Shown here piece after piece: positions 37,403 to 46,600 of a stretch of DNA of 64,000 nucleotides; the first letter of the stretch is position 1; every line of letters starts with the position of its first letter. The position numbers were made by a program, and so were the translations under genes. A model generated the notes under the pieces. It was given only the letters and a program-made list of their open reading frames with translations. It made no database searches and was not told where the DNA came from. This DNA comes from Mycolicibacterium septicum DSM 44393 (GTDB taxonomy: Bacteria > Actinomycetota > Actinomycetes > Mycobacteriales > Mycobacteriaceae), in contig NZ_HG322951.1 of assembly GCF_000455325.1 (NCBI RefSeq), positions 3,397,904-3,461,903 on the forward strand. The letters run 5' to 3'.

Positions 37403-38638
37403 CTAGAGCTCGAGTGCCTGATACGTGCGGCGGACGAATCGGGGTTGCGCGGTCTGGAGTTTCGCCGTCGAGGTGTTGCCGCTGACGGCAGCGGCGTCCA
37501 CGCCCAGGTTCGGATGGTTCTGGATCAGGTAGATCAGGATCAGATCCGCCGACGGGTCGGCCTGCCACCAGGTGCCGTAGGCGCCCGGCCAACTGAAGGC
37601 GCCCAGTCCGCCCGGGCCGAACAACTGGCGCGACTTCGCCTCATCGGTCACCACCGACAGGTTCAGGCCGAAGCCCCGGCCGACCCAGAACGGTGCCCCC
37701 AGGAACGGGTACTGCTTCTGCTCGGGGGTGAGCCGGTCGGTGCGCATCACCCGTACCGACTCCTCGGACAGGACGCGCACCCCGTCGACGGTGCCGCCGG
37801 CCAACAACATCCGGGCGAACTTCAGATAGTCGTCGGCGGTGGAGAACAGCCCCGCCCCGCCGGTGCAGAACGGGGGATCGGTGATCGGCGCCGGACCCAT
37901 CACATCGTGGGTCAGGGTGTTGTCGGCGGTCAGTTGGTACATCGTCGCCGACCGGCGCCGGCCGGCCGCGTCGACCGAGAAACCGGTGTCGCTCATGCCC
38001 AGTGGCGCGAAGATGCGCTCGGACAGCACCTGGGACAGCGGCTTGCCCTCGATGCGGGACAGCGCGATCCCCAGCACGTCGGTGGAGTGGCTGTACGTGA
38101 GGCGGTCACCGGGCTGATGGGCCAGCGGCAGTTTGGCCACCTCGGCCAGCCAGCGGTCCTGGTCCTGGCGCAGCGACAGCTTGCCGTAGGCCGACGCCAG
38201 CGGACCCAGCACCGAGAAGACGTAGGCCAGGCCGCTGCGATGGGTCATCAGGTCGTCGAAGGTGATGGGCCGCCGGGCGGGCTCGGTGCGGTCCAGCGGT
38301 CCGCGCGCCTCGCGCAGCACCCGCATGTCGGCCAATTCCGGCAGCCACTTCGTCACCGGCTCGTTCAGCCTGAACTTGCCCTCCTCGGCCAGCGCCATCG
38401 CCGCGGCCACCGTCACAGGCTTTGTCATCGACGCGATCCGGAAGATGGTGTCGCGCTGCATCGGCAGCCCCGCATCGACGTCGCGGTGTCCGAGGGCGTT
38501 GACCTGAAGGACCTTGCCCGCCTGCCACACCAGCGTGACCGCGCCGGCCAGCAGCCCGGCGTCGATGGCCTCACGGATGGACGATTGATTGCCGTCGAGA
38601 TTCATCCGGGCCAGCCTATCCAGCGGCGCCGGCGTCAT
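37403..38638 (-). CDS. Serine hydrolase, class C beta-lactamase/esterase EstB-like
   Basis: A 411-residue protein of the beta-lactamase-related serine hydrolase family. The nucleophile motif SMTK (SxxK) is in FRIASMTKPVTVAAAMALAEEG; the Tyr motif is YSHS, in place of the classical YxN; GGAGLFSTADDYLKFARML is a family block. No signal peptide is seen, so it is probably cytoplasmic or cell-associated, like mycobacterial LipE/LipL-type esterases rather than a secreted beta-lactamase. ATG 38638 follows GGAGG with a 9-nt spacer. It lies downstream of, and on the same strand as, the AraC gene, with an 18-nt gap, so the two may be co-transcribed. Confidence 0.88.
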   Translation of the reverse strand: MTPAPLDRLARMNLDGNQSSIREAIDAGLLAGAVTLVWQAGKVLQVNALGHRDVDAGLPMQRDTIFRIASMTKPVTVAAAMALAEEGKFRLNEPVTKWLPELADMRVLREARGPLDRTEPARRPITFDDLMTHRSGLAYVFSVLGPLASAYGKLSLRQDQDRWLAEVAKLPLAHQPGDRLTYSHSTDVLGIALSRIEGKPLSQVLSERIFAPLGMSDTGFSVDAAGRRRSATMYQLTADNTLTHDVMGPAPITDPPFCTGGAGLFSTADDYLKFARMLLAGGTVDGVRVLSEESVRVMRTDRLTPEQKQYPFLGAPFWVGRGFGLNLSVVTDEAKSRQLFGPGGLGAFSWPGAYGTWWQADPSADLILIYLIQNHPNLGVDAAAVSGNTSTAKLQTAQPRFVRRTYQALEL

Positions 38639-38656
38639 ACGCGCTACCTCCGGACG

Positions 38657-39745
38657 TCACCCACGACGCCAGCGCCGGCGGGCCCTGACCACACTCGACC
38701 AGTCCTGATAGCCGAGCCGGTGGGCGATCTCGTAGTGCGCAATCGTGCGGTCGCGCAGGAGATTGTCGGCGACGCTGCGGCGCACCTCATCCAGTACGGC
38801 CCGGTACGTGGTGCCCTCGCGTTCGAGGTGCCTGCGCAATGTTCGAGAGGCGTAGTGCAGGTGCAGTGCCACGTCTTCCAGCGAGAGGTCGAGAGCAGAC
38901 TGATCCAGTAGATGTGCGCGCACCTGCGCAGTGACGCCGGTGTGGTGCAGTCGCTCGGCACGGATGCGGTCGCACTGAGCCACCATGAGCTGGGTGGTGT
39001 GCGTGTTCGCCATCGGTGGTACCAGATCGAGATATCCGGCGTCGTAGACGATCTCGTTCCGATCGCACCCGAAGGACACCGGAACCAGGAAGTAGTCCCG
39101 GTAGACGTCGACGGAGCCCTCGACCGATTGTGGCGGAAAGGCGAACCTGACCTCGCGCAGCGGGACCGCGTCGAAGTCGGGAAAGGTGTCGCGCTGAAGC
39201 TGCATCACCGCGGTCAGATCACGTTCGACGACGAACCGCCGGATGCCTTCGGGCATGTCGTCGGCCTCGAACGCCAGGACGTAGTGGCCGTCATCGATGC
39301 GGGCCGTCATCGTCGAGAAGGCGAACGTGAGCATCGCGTAGTAGAGACCTCGGTGGACGGTGTCGCGCACGCTGGCCGAGGCGGCCAGGAGATAGCCCAG
39401 GTAGCTGTACGCAGTGAGGTGGTACCGGCTGCCCAGCTCCACTCCCAAACCAGGACGATTCCCCGTCACGGCGGCCAGGTTGCGCATCACCGCGAGTTCC
39501 TGACTGGCCTCGACGACGGTGTCGACGTCGGACAACGCGGCGGCGTCGAGGTGCGTTCCCGCCAGCACGGACTCGGCGGGAACGCCGCGCTGTGCCGCCC
39601 AATCACACATGATCGCGACCGAAACCGCCGTGCGCGGATGGTCCCAGGGGTCGGTCATGGCCGCTATGACCCGGTTGGTCGACTGCAGGACCGGGGAACT
39701 GGGCAGTGGCCCCTGATCTGCATATTCGGCGAGACCCGACGTCAT
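38657..39745 (-). CDS. AraC-family regulator (VirS-like)
   Basis: A 362-residue regulator. The N-terminal ~210 residues match the arabinose-binding-like domain of the VirS/OruR type (LLAASASVRDTVHRGLYYAMLTFAFSTMTA). The C-terminal ~100 residues are the two-HTH AraC domain (VRAHLLDQSALDLSLEDVALHLHYASRTLRRHLEREGTTYRAVLDEVRR, IAHRLGYQDWSSVVRARRRW). ATG 39745 is chosen; a TTG at 39781 would extend it. It is divergent from the adh-aldh-lipR-BVMO operon, the same arrangement as virS and the mymA operon of M. tuberculosis, and probably activates it. A 20-bp-period direct repeat lies between. Confidence 0.9.
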   Translation of the reverse strand: MTSGLAEYADQGPLPSSPVLQSTNRVIAAMTDPWDHPRTAVSVAIMCDWAAQRGVPAESVLAGTHLDAAALSDVDTVVEASQELAVMRNLAAVTGNRPGLGVELGSRYHLTAYSYLGYLLAASASVRDTVHRGLYYAMLTFAFSTMTARIDDGHYVLAFEADDMPEGIRRFVVERDLTAVMQLQRDTFPDFDAVPLREVRFAFPPQSVEGSVDVYRDYFLVPVSFGCDRNEIVYDAGYLDLVPPMANTHTTQLMVAQCDRIRAERLHHTGVTAQVRAHLLDQSALDLSLEDVALHLHYASRTLRRHLEREGTTYRAVLDEVRRSVADNLLRDRTIAHYEIAHRLGYQDWSSVVRARRRWRRG

Positions 39746-39801
39746 GTTGGCCAGTTTTGCCGACCTGCCGTGCGCCGTCAACGAGAGTGTGAACCTCCGA
39801 A

Positions 39802-39835
39802 GTGGCCGGAAATGTTGCGTTGTGGCCGGGACTGT
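39802..39835. promoter_or_regulatory. Direct repeat, likely AraC/VirS-type operator
   Basis: GTGGCCGGAAATGT at 39802-39815 and GTGGCCGGGACTGT at 39822-39835: 12 of 14 bases identical, period 20 bp, i.e. two helical turns on one DNA face, as AraC proteins with two HTH units prefer. It sits between the araC gene and a TACGGT box at 39861. Confidence 0.6.
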
Positions 39836-39860
39836 CCTGTCGGACGGCGGCCTACCGCTC

Positions 39861-39866
39861 TACGGT
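39861..39866 (+). promoter_or_regulatory. Likely -10 box of the adh operon
   Basis: TACGGT, 26 bp downstream of the direct repeat, so the repeat would end near -35, the expected place for an AraC-type activator. The leader would be about 60 nt. Confidence 0.35.
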
Positions 39867-39933
39867 TCGGGGGAGTGATTCACATCTCAGTTCGCCCGGA
39901 ACTGTGTCCGGTGGCACGTGAAGGTAGGCGCTT

Positions 39934-41061
39934 GTGAAGGTAAAGGCCGCTGTCGTCGAGGAAATCGGCGCACCCTGGACGATCTGTGAGGTCGAGCTCG
40001 GCGACCCGGTGGCCGGTGAGGTTCAGGTGCGGTTGGCAGCGTCGGGCCTGTGCCATTCGGACGCACATGTCGTCGCCGGCAGCAGCCCGGTGCCGTTCAT
40101 GCCCGTACTCGGCGGGCACGAGGGCGCCGGCGTGATCACCAAGGTCGGCCCGGGCGTCACCGGACTGGAAGAAGGCGATCACGTCGTCCTTGCCTTCATT
40201 CCGGCGTGCGGCACGTGTCCGTCGTGCGCCACCGGTCTGCAGAACCTCTGCGACGAAGGCGCCGGGCTGCTGACCGGTCAGGCCGTCGCCGACAAGACGT
40301 ACCGGGTGACACGCGACGGCCAACCGGTCATCCAGATGTGCCTGCTCGGCACCTTCGCGCCGTACGTAACAGTGAGCCAGGCTTCGGTCGTGAAGATCGA
40401 GAAGGACGTGCCGCTGGAGGTGGCCGCTCTGCTGGGCTGCGGGGTCTCCACCGGCTGGGGCTCGGCGACCGAGATCGGCGACACCCACCCGGGCGACACG
40501 GTCGTGGTGATGGGCGTCGGCGGCGTCGGCATCAACGCCGTGCAGGGTGCCAAGTTCGCAGGTGCCCGGTTCGTCGTCGCGATCGACCCGGTCGACTTCA
40601 AGCGGAAGAAGGCGCTCGAGTTCGGCGCCACCCACACTTTCGCCACCGTGGCGGATGCCGCGGCCGAACTGCCCGACCTGACGTGGGGAAAGATGGCTGA
40701 GGTCTCGATCATCACGGTCGGTGAGATCAAGGGCGAACACATCCAGCAGGCGCTGAGCCTGACCGGCAAGGGCGGACAGGTAATCGTCACCGGCATGGGC
40801 GATTTCACCCAGTCGACCGTCGATCTCAACCTGTTCGAGCTGACCCTGCTGCAGAAGCGGGTCCAGGGCGCGGTGTTCGGCGGTGTCGGACCCCGCACCC
40901 AGATCCCGCGGCTGCTCGATCTCTACCGCTCCGGCAATCTCAAACTCGACGAACTCGTCACTACCCGCTACCGCCTGGAAGACATCAATCAGGGCTACCG
41001 GGACATGTTCGACGGCAAGAATCTTCGCGGCCTCGTCGTCTATTCCGACGCCGACCACTGA
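39934..41061 (+). CDS. Zinc-type NDMA-dependent alcohol dehydrogenase (AdhD-like)
   Basis: A 375-residue medium-chain dehydrogenase. Catalytic zinc ligands are in SGLCHSDAHV and GGHEGAGVI, structural zinc cysteines in CGTCPSCATGLQNLC, and a Rossmann motif in VVVMGVGGVGINAVQGA. It closely resembles the mycobacterial NDMA-dependent class (tightly bound cofactor; AdhD, Rv3086 in the mymA operon). It would oxidise a primary or aromatic alcohol to the aldehyde used by the next gene. The GTG start follows AAGGTAGG. First gene of an operon with aldehyde dehydrogenase, hydrolase, monooxygenase and carrier. Confidence 0.9.
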   Translation: MKVKAAVVEEIGAPWTICEVELGDPVAGEVQVRLAASGLCHSDAHVVAGSSPVPFMPVLGGHEGAGVITKVGPGVTGLEEGDHVVLAFIPACGTCPSCATGLQNLCDEGAGLLTGQAVADKTYRVTRDGQPVIQMCLLGTFAPYVTVSQASVVKIEKDVPLEVAALLGCGVSTGWGSATEIGDTHPGDTVVVMGVGGVGINAVQGAKFAGARFVVAIDPVDFKRKKALEFGATHTFATVADAAAELPDLTWGKMAEVSIITVGEIKGEHIQQALSLTGKGGQVIVTGMGDFTQSTVDLNLFELTLLQKRVQGAVFGGVGPRTQIPRLLDLYRSGNLKLDELVTTRYRLEDINQGYRDMFDGKNLRGLVVYSDADH

Positions 41062-41079
41062 ACCGAACAGGGGGCAGCA

Positions 41080-42492
41080 ATGCAGATCCAGGACAGCAAC
41101 TACATCAACGGCAAGTGGGCGGTGTCGAGCGGCGGCACCCGCATACCCGTCGTCAACCCGGCGAACGACGAGGTGATCGCCGAGGTGGTGGCGGGTACCG
41201 TCGCCGATGTCGACGCCGCCGTCGCAGCCGCCCGTGCTGCTTTCCCGGCCTGGTCGGCAACACCGGTCGGGGAGCGGGCGGACCACCTCACCGCGATCGC
41301 CGGCAAGTTGGCCGAGCGGTCCGAGGAACTGGCCCGCATCATTTCTTCCGAAATGGGTTGTCCCATCACGATTTCCCGGGCGATCCAGCTGGGGCTGCCC
41401 CTCAACAGTTTCGCCGAGGCCGCCAACATCGTGCGTGGGTACGAGTTCGAGAGTGAGTGCCGCGGATCGACGATCGTGCGGGAACCGTTCGGCGTGCTGG
41501 GCGCCATCACCCCCTGGAACTACCCCCTGCACCAGATCGCCCTGAAGGTCGCCTACGGACTGGCCGCGGGAAACACCGTCGTCGTCAAACCCAGCGAGGT
41601 GACGCCGCTGTGCGCGCTCGGGCTCGCCGAGATCATCGACGAGATCGGCCTTCCTCCAGGAGTTTTCAATCTGGTGTTCGGAACCGGAGCGGACGTCGGC
41701 GAGGCGATCGCCGGGCATGACGACGTCGACATCGTCAGCTTCACCGGGTCCACGCGGGCCGGCCGGCGCGTACAGGAAGTCGCCGCCCGCACCGTCAAGC
41801 GCGTCTCGCTCGAGCTCGGAGGCAAGAGCCCCAACATCATTCTCGACGACGCCGACCTGGGGTCGGTCGTGCCCGCATCGGTCAAGACCATGATGCTCAA
41901 CTCCGGGCAGACCTGCTCGGCGCTGACCCGCATGATCGTCCCGCGCGACCGCCTCGCCGAGGTGGAGGCGCTCGCCAAGGCGACTGCCGACGCGTTACCG
42001 GTGGGTGATCCCACCGACGAAGGAACCGCACTGGGCCCCCTGTCATCCCGGGCCCAACAGGAACGGGTGCTCGGCTACATCCGCACCGCGGTGACCGAAG
42101 GGGCGCGCCTGGTCACCGGCGGCGAAACCGAAACCGGCACTCCCGGTGCCTTCGTGCGGCCGACGGTCTTCTCCGATGTCACCGAGGACATGACGATCCA
42201 CCGCGAAGAGGTCTTCGGCCCGGTTCTCGCGATCGAGGCCTACGACTCGGAGGACGAAGCGGTACGGATCGCCAACGCCACGGAGTACGGCCTGGCCGGC
42301 GCGGTCTGGTCTTCCTCACCCGAGCGCGCCGAGAACATCGCGCGCCGGATCCGGGCCGGCCAGGTGCAGATCAACGCGGGCGCCTTCAACGCCAACGCCC
42401 CTTTCGGCGGCTACAAGCAATCGGGCAACGGGCGCGAGGCCGGTGTGTACGGGCTCGAGGAGTTCCTCGAGATCAAGTCGATCCAGCGGTGA
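41080..42492 (+). CDS. NAD(P)-dependent aldehyde dehydrogenase
   Basis: A 470-residue ALDH superfamily enzyme, oxidising an aldehyde to the acid. Seen: substrate and cofactor blocks [50 protein letters not shown], catalytic Glu in [18 protein letters not shown], catalytic Cys in [12 protein letters not shown], and C-terminal [19 protein letters not shown]. It lies 18 nt after the alcohol dehydrogenase, which suggests a two-step alcohol-to-acid oxidation. Confidence 0.95.
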   Translation: MQIQDSNYINGKWAVSSGGTRIPVVNPANDEVIAEVVAGTVADVDAAVAAARAAFPAWSATPVGERADHLTAIAGKLAERSEELARIISSEMGCPITISRAIQLGLPLNSFAEAANIVRGYEFESECRGSTIVREPFGVLGAITPWNYPLHQIALKVAYGLAAGNTVVVKPSEVTPLCALGLAEIIDEIGLPPGVFNLVFGTGADVGEAIAGHDDVDIVSFTGSTRAGRRVQEVAARTVKRVSLELGGKSPNIILDDADLGSVVPASVKTMMLNSGQTCSALTRMIVPRDRLAEVEALAKATADALPVGDPTDEGTALGPLSSRAQQERVLGYIRTAVTEGARLVTGGETETGTPGAFVRPTVFSDVTEDMTIHREEVFGPVLAIEAYDSEDEAVRIANATEYGLAGAVWSSSPERAENIARRIRAGQVQINAGAFNANAPFGGYKQSGNGREAGVYGLEEFLEIKSIQR

Positions 42493-42516
42493 CCTGAGGA
42501 CGAAAGGAGGTACATC

Positions 42517-43476
42517 ATGCCGTTGGAGCCGGTGAGCCGGGCACTGCTGGCGCAACTCGCCGAGACGCGGGATCCACCGATGCACGAAGGTACGCCGGCG
42601 ATGGCGCGGATGGCCGGACCGATCTTCGCCGGCATGAGCGGGCGCGGACCCGAGGTTGCCGCCGTGCACAACGTCAAGCTCGAGGGGGAGGACGGGGGAA
42701 CGTTCCGGGTTCGGGTCCTGGTCCCCGAAGGCGAATCCCGTTCGATGATCGTGTACTTCCACGGTGGCGGTTGGGTGATCGGGGACATCGATCTGCAGTA
42801 CGACCACCTCGGCCGGGATCTGGCGAACCTCACTGGCTCGACTGTGGTCCTGGTCAACTACCGCAAGGCGCCCGAGCACCGGTTCCCGACCGCGCTCGAA
42901 GACAGCTGGATCGGGCTGCGCTGGGCCGCAGCGCATTCAACGGATTTTGTCCCCGAAGGCGTTCCGCTGATCGTGGCCGGGGACAGTGCCGGCGGCAACA
43001 TCGCGGCGGTGATGGCGCGGTGGGCCCGCGACCGGCAGGGTCCGCGGATCGGCTACCAGGCCCTGATCTACCCGGTCACCGACTGCGATTTCGACCGACC
43101 TTCCTACGTGGCGCCGGAAAACCAGCTGATGCTCGGCCGGGACACCATGCTCTGGTTCTGGGCGCACTACCTCCCGGATCAGGCCGCGCGCACGAACCCG
43201 GACGCCTCGCCGCTGCGGGCACCCAGCCTTGCCGGTCTTCCACCAGCCCTCGTCTATGTCGCGGAATGCGACCCCCTGCACGACGAGGGCGTCGCCTACG
43301 CCGCCGCGCTCGCCGAAGCCAGGGTGACGGTGACGTTGGAGGAGGCGGCGGGCCAGATGCACGGGTACTTCCAGATGGCGAAGATCCTGCCCGGATATCA
43401 CACCGGGATGTCGTTGGTGGCCAACCATATCGGCACGTTCATCGACGCGTACCGGTCCGGCCGAAAGGCGGTGTGA
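42517..43476 (+). CDS. Alpha/beta hydrolase, hormone-sensitive-lipase type (LipR-like)
   Basis: A 319-residue HSL-family esterase. The oxyanion-hole motif is YFHGGGWVIGD, the nucleophile motif VAGDSAGGNIAAVMA, the acid VAECDPLHDEG and the His in GQMHGYFQ: a complete catalytic set. Family members hydrolyse short acyl esters, which would suit products of the adjacent Baeyer-Villiger-type enzyme. A very strong ribosome-binding site AAAGGAGG precedes ATG 42517. It ends at the GTG of the monooxygenase. It is the likely equivalent of LipR (Rv3084). Confidence 0.93.
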   Translation: MPLEPVSRALLAQLAETRDPPMHEGTPAMARMAGPIFAGMSGRGPEVAAVHNVKLEGEDGGTFRVRVLVPEGESRSMIVYFHGGGWVIGDIDLQYDHLGRDLANLTGSTVVLVNYRKAPEHRFPTALEDSWIGLRWAAAHSTDFVPEGVPLIVAGDSAGGNIAAVMARWARDRQGPRIGYQALIYPVTDCDFDRPSYVAPENQLMLGRDTMLWFWAHYLPDQAARTNPDASPLRAPSLAGLPPALVYVAECDPLHDEGVAYAAALAEARVTVTLEEAAGQMHGYFQMAKILPGYHTGMSLVANHIGTFIDAYRSGRKAV

Positions 43477-45111
43477 GTGGTGGCCGATCACGACGTGATC
43501 ATCATCGGCGCCGGATTCGCCGGCCTCTACCAGCTCTACAAGCTGCGCGAGCTCGGATTCGACGCGCGCATCCTCGAGGCCGGTCCCGAGGTGGGCGGTA
43601 CCTGGTACTGGAACCGCTATCCGGGCGCCCGCTGCGATATCGAATCAATCGAATATTCCTATTCATTCGATCCAGACCTACAGCAGTCGTGGAACTGGAC
43701 CGAGCGTTACGCCGCCCAACCGGAACTGCTCGCCTACGCCAAGCACGTCGCCGACCGCTACCACCTGCGCCCCGACATCACCTTCGACACCCGGGTTGTC
43801 GCACTCGATTTCGATGGCGACCGAACCGAGTGGACCGTTACCACCGATTCCCCTACGCGCACCACTACCGAATCTGGTGGCTGCGTCACCGCGACCTTCG
43901 TCATCGCGGCGACGGGATGCCTGTCCAAACCTCTGGAGCCTTCGTTCGACGGACAGGACGACTTCACCGGTGACATCCTCTGGACCTGGAACTGGCCCGC
44001 GGACGGAGCGGATCTGGCAGGCAAGCGGGTTGCGGTCGTGGGCACGGGGTCCTCTGGCGTGCAGACGATCACCGCGATTGCACCGGCGGTCGGAGCGCTG
44101 ACGGTGTTTCAGCGCACACCTCCATATGCTGTCCCCGCGCGGAACCGCCCGATCGCCGACGAACTCGCCGAGGTCAAGCAGCACTACCCGCAGTTCCGGG
44201 AGATCAGCCGGCTGTCCCGGGGCGGCGCGCAGTGCGGTGAAGGTCTGGCACTGCCGCCCTTCTTCGGCGACCTCGACGGCGACGCCACGCGTGCCGAACT
44301 CACCCGGCGCTGGGACGACGGCGGACTGTGTTTCCAGCAGTCGTTCTACGATCTGCTGCTCGATGCGGAGGCCAACGAGACGGCCGCCGAGTACGTCCGC
44401 GACCGGATCCGGCAGAAGGTCACCGACCCGCAACTCGCGGAAAAGCTGACGCCGCGCGAATACCCGATCGCGGCGAAGCGGCTGTGCGTCGACACCGGCT
44501 ACTACGAGGTCTACAACCAGGACAACGTGGAGTTGGTCGACCTCAACGAGGAACCGCTCCGCAGCATCACCGCACGCGGAATCCTCGCCGGCGAGACCGA
44601 GCGCGAGTTCGACGTGATCATTCTGGCCACCGGATTCGACGCCATGACCGGGGCGTTGAACGCGATCGACATCCGCGCCGTCGACCGGGACGGAGTCGCT
44701 TGCACGCTTCGGGAAAAGTGGGCCGAGGGACCACGGACGTATCTGGGATTGATGTCGGCGGGGTTCCCGAACCTGTTCACCGTCACCGGGCCGCAGAGTC
44801 CCTCGGTGCTTTCCAACATGCTGACCTCGATCGAGTATCACGTCGAGTGGATCAGTGCGGCCCTGGTGCACCTGCGCGAACACGGGCGAAACCGCATGGA
44901 GGCCGATCGTGAAGCCGAGGACAACTGGGTGAACATCACCAATGACACGGCCGATCTCACGTTGTTGCCGCGCGCGGCATCGTGGTACATGGGCGCCAAC
45001 GTGCCGGGTAAACGGCGGGTCTTCCTGCCCTTCGTCGCCGGGGTGGGTGTCTACAAGCAGATCGGTGACGGCGTGGCGGTGGCCGACTATCACGGGTTCG
45101 AGATGTCCTGA
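43477..45111 (+). CDS. Baeyer-Villiger-type flavin monooxygenase, atypical fingerprint
   Basis: A 544-residue class B flavoprotein monooxygenase. Two Rossmann motifs are present: IIGAGFAGLYQLYKLRELG for FAD, and VAVVGTGSSGVQTI for NADPH, with the second fingerprint IILATGFDAMTGAL. The type I fingerprint FxGxxxHxxxW(P/D) reads FTGDILWTWNWP, so Trp169 replaces the usual His. Related to MymA and to phenylacetone/cyclohexanone monooxygenases. It would insert oxygen next to a ketone, giving an ester for the LipR-like hydrolase. GTG 43477 follows the hydrolase stop directly. Confidence 0.9.
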   Translation: MVADHDVIIIGAGFAGLYQLYKLRELGFDARILEAGPEVGGTWYWNRYPGARCDIESIEYSYSFDPDLQQSWNWTERYAAQPELLAYAKHVADRYHLRPDITFDTRVVALDFDGDRTEWTVTTDSPTRTTTESGGCVTATFVIAATGCLSKPLEPSFDGQDDFTGDILWTWNWPADGADLAGKRVAVVGTGSSGVQTITAIAPAVGALTVFQRTPPYAVPARNRPIADELAEVKQHYPQFREISRLSRGGAQCGEGLALPPFFGDLDGDATRAELTRRWDDGGLCFQQSFYDLLLDAEANETAAEYVRDRIRQKVTDPQLAEKLTPREYPIAAKRLCVDTGYYEVYNQDNVELVDLNEEPLRSITARGILAGETEREFDVIILATGFDAMTGALNAIDIRAVDRDGVACTLREKWAEGPRTYLGLMSAGFPNLFTVTGPQSPSVLSNMLTSIEYHVEWISAALVHLREHGRNRMEADREAEDNWVNITNDTADLTLLPRAASWYMGANVPGKRRVFLPFVAGVGVYKQIGDGVAVADYHGFEMS

Positions 45112-45164
45112 GCCGAGTCTGGGTGATACTTCTCAGGCGACGATCGCGGCGTGAGAAGAGGCAG

Positions 45165-46499
45165 ATGACCCAGCAGGACCAGATCGACGGAGTGTCCACC
45201 CCCGCGCCCAACCCCATGAGGCGGGTGGCGTTTGCGAGCTTCATCGGCACGGCCATCGAGTTCTACGACTTCTATATCTACGGCACCGCCGCGGCACTGA
45301 TCTTTCCCCACGTGTTCTTCCCGAACATGGGGCCCACGATGGCCACCATCTCCTCACTCGGCACGTTCGCGGTCGCGTTCCTGTCCCGTCCGATCGGTGC
45401 CGCGGTGTTCGGCCATTTCGGAGATCGGCTGGGCCGCAAGAAGACTCTGATCGCGACGCTGCTGATCATGGGGTTGTCGACCGTGTGCGTGGGGTTGGTG
45501 CCCAGTGCGGCGACCATCGGCGTCGCCGCACCGATCATCCTGCTGGTCCTGCGGCTGCTGCAGGGCTTCGCCGTCGGTGGGGAATGGGCGGGGTCGGCGC
45601 TGCTGAGCGCCGAGTACGCGCCCGTCGGAAAGCGCGGGATGTACGGGATGTTCACCCAGCTCGGTGCGGGTGCCGGACTTGCGGTGAGCAACCTCGTGGT
45701 CTTCATCGTCAGCCTGACCGTCGGCGAGAAGAGCGCCGTGTTCCTGGACTGGGGCTGGCGGCTGCCGTTCCTGTTCAGCGCGGTGCTGCTGATCGTGGCG
45801 CTGTATGTGCGGTTGAGCATCGACGAGACGCCCGTCTTCGCCCGGGAGCAGGTGACCGGTGGCGTGCCGAAGGCGCCGCTGAGCGAACTGTTCCGGACCC
45901 AGACCCGGCAGGTGGCGCTCGCGGCGGGCTGCATGGTCGGCATCTTCACCATGAGTTTCCTGGGTGGCACCTACCTGATGAGCTACGCCAGCACCCGCAT
46001 CGGACACCCGCGCAGCCTGATCCTCGGTGTCGGGGTGCTGGCCGGCGTCGCGCTGATGACCTTCTCGGCGATTTCGGCGGTGCTGTGCGACCGGTACGGC
46101 CGCCGGCGCGTCATCCTCGCCGGCTTCGGGCTGGCCCTGCCATGGGCGTTCGTGGTGATGCCGCTGATCGACTCCGGTTCACCGGTGGCCTTCGCGGTGG
46201 CGATCGCAGGCATCTTCTGCATCTTCGGCCTGTCCTACGGGCCGATCGGGTCCTTCCTGCCTGAGATCTTCGCCACCCGCTACCGCTACACCGGCGCCGG
46301 TCTCTCGTTCAACCTGGCCGGCATCGTGGGCGGGGCCATTCCACCGTTGGTCGCCGGAGTTCTGGTGGCCACACTGGGTAGCTGGGCTGTTGGGGCGATG
46401 ATGGCGGCTTTCGTCGTTGTCAGCATCGTCTCGACCGTGCTGCTGCCCGAGACAAAGGGAACAGAACTGGACGCCGTATTGAGCGACTCCGCGAGGTGA
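45165..46499 (+). CDS. MFS transporter, metabolite:H+ symporter (MHS) family
   Basis: A 444-residue carrier with 12 predicted helices. The MHS signature is clear: RRVAFASFIGTAIEFYDFYIYGTAAALIFPHVFFP, GHFGDRLGRKKTL in loop 2-3, and RLLQGFAVGGEWAGSALLSAEYAP. This family imports carboxylates, betaines and related small acids with protons. ATG 45165 follows AGAGG; 53 nt separate it from the monooxygenase, so it is probably the last gene of the catabolic operon and takes up its substrate. It ends before the pyrR promoter. Confidence 0.92.
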   Translation: MTQQDQIDGVSTPAPNPMRRVAFASFIGTAIEFYDFYIYGTAAALIFPHVFFPNMGPTMATISSLGTFAVAFLSRPIGAAVFGHFGDRLGRKKTLIATLLIMGLSTVCVGLVPSAATIGVAAPIILLVLRLLQGFAVGGEWAGSALLSAEYAPVGKRGMYGMFTQLGAGAGLAVSNLVVFIVSLTVGEKSAVFLDWGWRLPFLFSAVLLIVALYVRLSIDETPVFAREQVTGGVPKAPLSELFRTQTRQVALAAGCMVGIFTMSFLGGTYLMSYASTRIGHPRSLILGVGVLAGVALMTFSAISAVLCDRYGRRRVILAGFGLALPWAFVVMPLIDSGSPVAFAVAIAGIFCIFGLSYGPIGSFLPEIFATRYRYTGAGLSFNLAGIVGGAIPPLVAGVLVATLGSWAVGAMMAAFVVVSIVSTVLLPETKGTELDAVLSDSAR

Positions 46500-46528
46500 C
46501 CGTGGCGGGCCGGACGTTTGCGGCCTGC

Positions 46529-46534
46529 TAAGCT
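46529..46534 (+). promoter_or_regulatory. Likely -10 box of the pyr operon
   Basis: TAAGCT, giving a start near 46541 and a leader of about 60 nt. No clear -35 hexamer. Confidence 0.45.
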
Positions 46535-46562
46535 ACCCCGCAGTTCGACGTCCTTTAACGAT

Positions 46563-46590
46563 CCGTCCCGAGAGGCGGAGAAGGAGGTCA
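46563..46590 (+). promoter_or_regulatory. PyrR-binding loop and ribosome-binding site in the pyrR leader
   Basis: CCG-TCCCGAGAGG-CGG (46563-46578): a 3-bp closing stem with a loop matching the PyrR RNA motif (UCCnGnGAGG), followed at once by the Shine-Dalgarno AAGGAGG (46581-46587). No terminator or antiterminator is visible. In M. smegmatis PyrR is known to repress translation through such a leader, and the layout fits: PyrR with UMP would mask the ribosome-binding site. Confidence 0.8.
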
Positions 46591-46600
46591 GGGTCACCTT

